Part shown: in pieces, positions 12,516 to 12,621 of the stretch
Numbering within the stretch: position 1 is the stretch's first letter
Layout: each line of letters begins with the position of its first letter
Origin: UBA12403 sp043808565
GTDB taxonomy: Bacteria > Patescibacteriota > Patescibacteriia > UBA9934 > GWF2-40-263
Assembly: GCA_043808565.1 (NCBI GenBank)
Contig: JAZDEQ010000023.1
Location: 1-12,621 of the forward strand
DNA: 12,621 bases
Direction of reading: 5' to 3'
Made by a program: the position numbers and the translations under genes
Notes under the pieces: model-generated
Database searches by the model: none
Seen by the model: the letters and a program-made list of their open reading frames with translations, nothing else
Told to the model about the DNA's origin: nothing

Positions 12516-12621
12516 TATTCGAATTTTTGACCATTAACGTATCCAGAAAATGTTTCTTTCGTTTTTAAAAAATTCTCGTATTGATTATTAGCCATTGATC
12601 CTTTGGTTGTGTTCCAGACGT
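12506..12621 (-). CDS. 3' end of a gene entering from the right edge, unknown
   Basis: On the minus strand a frame is open from the window edge to a TGA at 12506-12508. It reads VWNTTKGSMANNQYENFLK, then TKETFSGYVNGQKFEYQI. The composition (Asn, Lys, Tyr, Phe; AT-rich codons) is like that of the minus-strand genes here and unlike the overlapping plus-strand frame. An internal ATG at 12593-12595 with AGGA 3 bases before it could start a 29-residue protein instead, but a C-terminal fragment of a larger gene seems likelier. It overlaps the end of the plus-strand gene tail to tail by 10 bases (32 if that gene is frameshifted). Function unknown. Confidence 0.45.
   Translation of the reverse strand, partial: VWNTTKGSMANNQYENFLKTKETFSGYVNGQKFEYQI

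Noticed and set aside
12126..12534. Minus-strand frames of 93 and 109 aa opposite the 12102 gene
   Set aside because: No start signals; Gly/Arg-rich compositions are shadows of the G/C-rich plus-strand gene.

Overview
This window most likely comes from a Candidate Phyla Radiation (Patescibacteria) or similar reduced-genome bacterium. The reasons are: AT-rich genes mostly without a Shine-Dalgarno (SD) sequence; a PaaX/Cas2-like regulator, an RNHCP protein and a CBU_0592-type membrane protein, all common in those genomes; trimmed DNA-repair proteins; and intergenic space filled with palindromic repeats. The large genes read through with TGA as a stop, so there is no sign of TGA recoding. The lineage call is inference; no rRNA gene is present to settle it.

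Layout. Positions 1-138 hold the start of an IS200/IS605-type transposase (minus strand) and its left-end hairpin. Then, all on the minus strand: a membrane-anchored Cys-rich protein (139-1086), a three-helix CBU_0592-type protein (1091-1330), UvrC (1349-2683), a PaaX/Cas2-like protein (2776-3270) framed by palindromic repeats, and a tight three-gene cassette of a ParB/sulfiredoxin-like protein, a HEAT-repeat protein and an APH-fold kinase-like protein (3309-5344). Next is a tiny acidic gene (5465-5602) with a perfect consensus promoter and its own terminator. It is followed by an RNHCP zinc protein (5781-6089), a hairpin-dense region with a strong promoter (6132-6381) that resembles the right end/omega-RNA of a TnpB element, and UvrA (6388-8919).

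The right part holds a small plus-strand gene with a strong SD (9056-9382), a 138-bp inverted repeat, UvrB (9676-11754), a 185-bp imperfect palindrome, a second plus-strand SD-led gene (12102-12515) that may be frameshifted at a run of nine C, and the 3' end of a minus-strand gene entering from the right edge (12506-12621).

How the genes work together. UvrA, UvrB and UvrC together form the nucleotide excision repair machine: UvrA2B scans for damage, UvrB verifies it and UvrC makes both incisions. All three lie on one strand within about 10.5 kb but are separated by accessory genes and repeats. Each is unusual. UvrA lacks the DNA-clamping insertion domain and one cysteine of a zinc site. UvrC lacks the C-terminal helix-hairpin-helix domain. 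UvrB carries a palindromic repeat inserted in frame. The three-gene cassette has no known joint function and is the best candidate here for an undescribed system.
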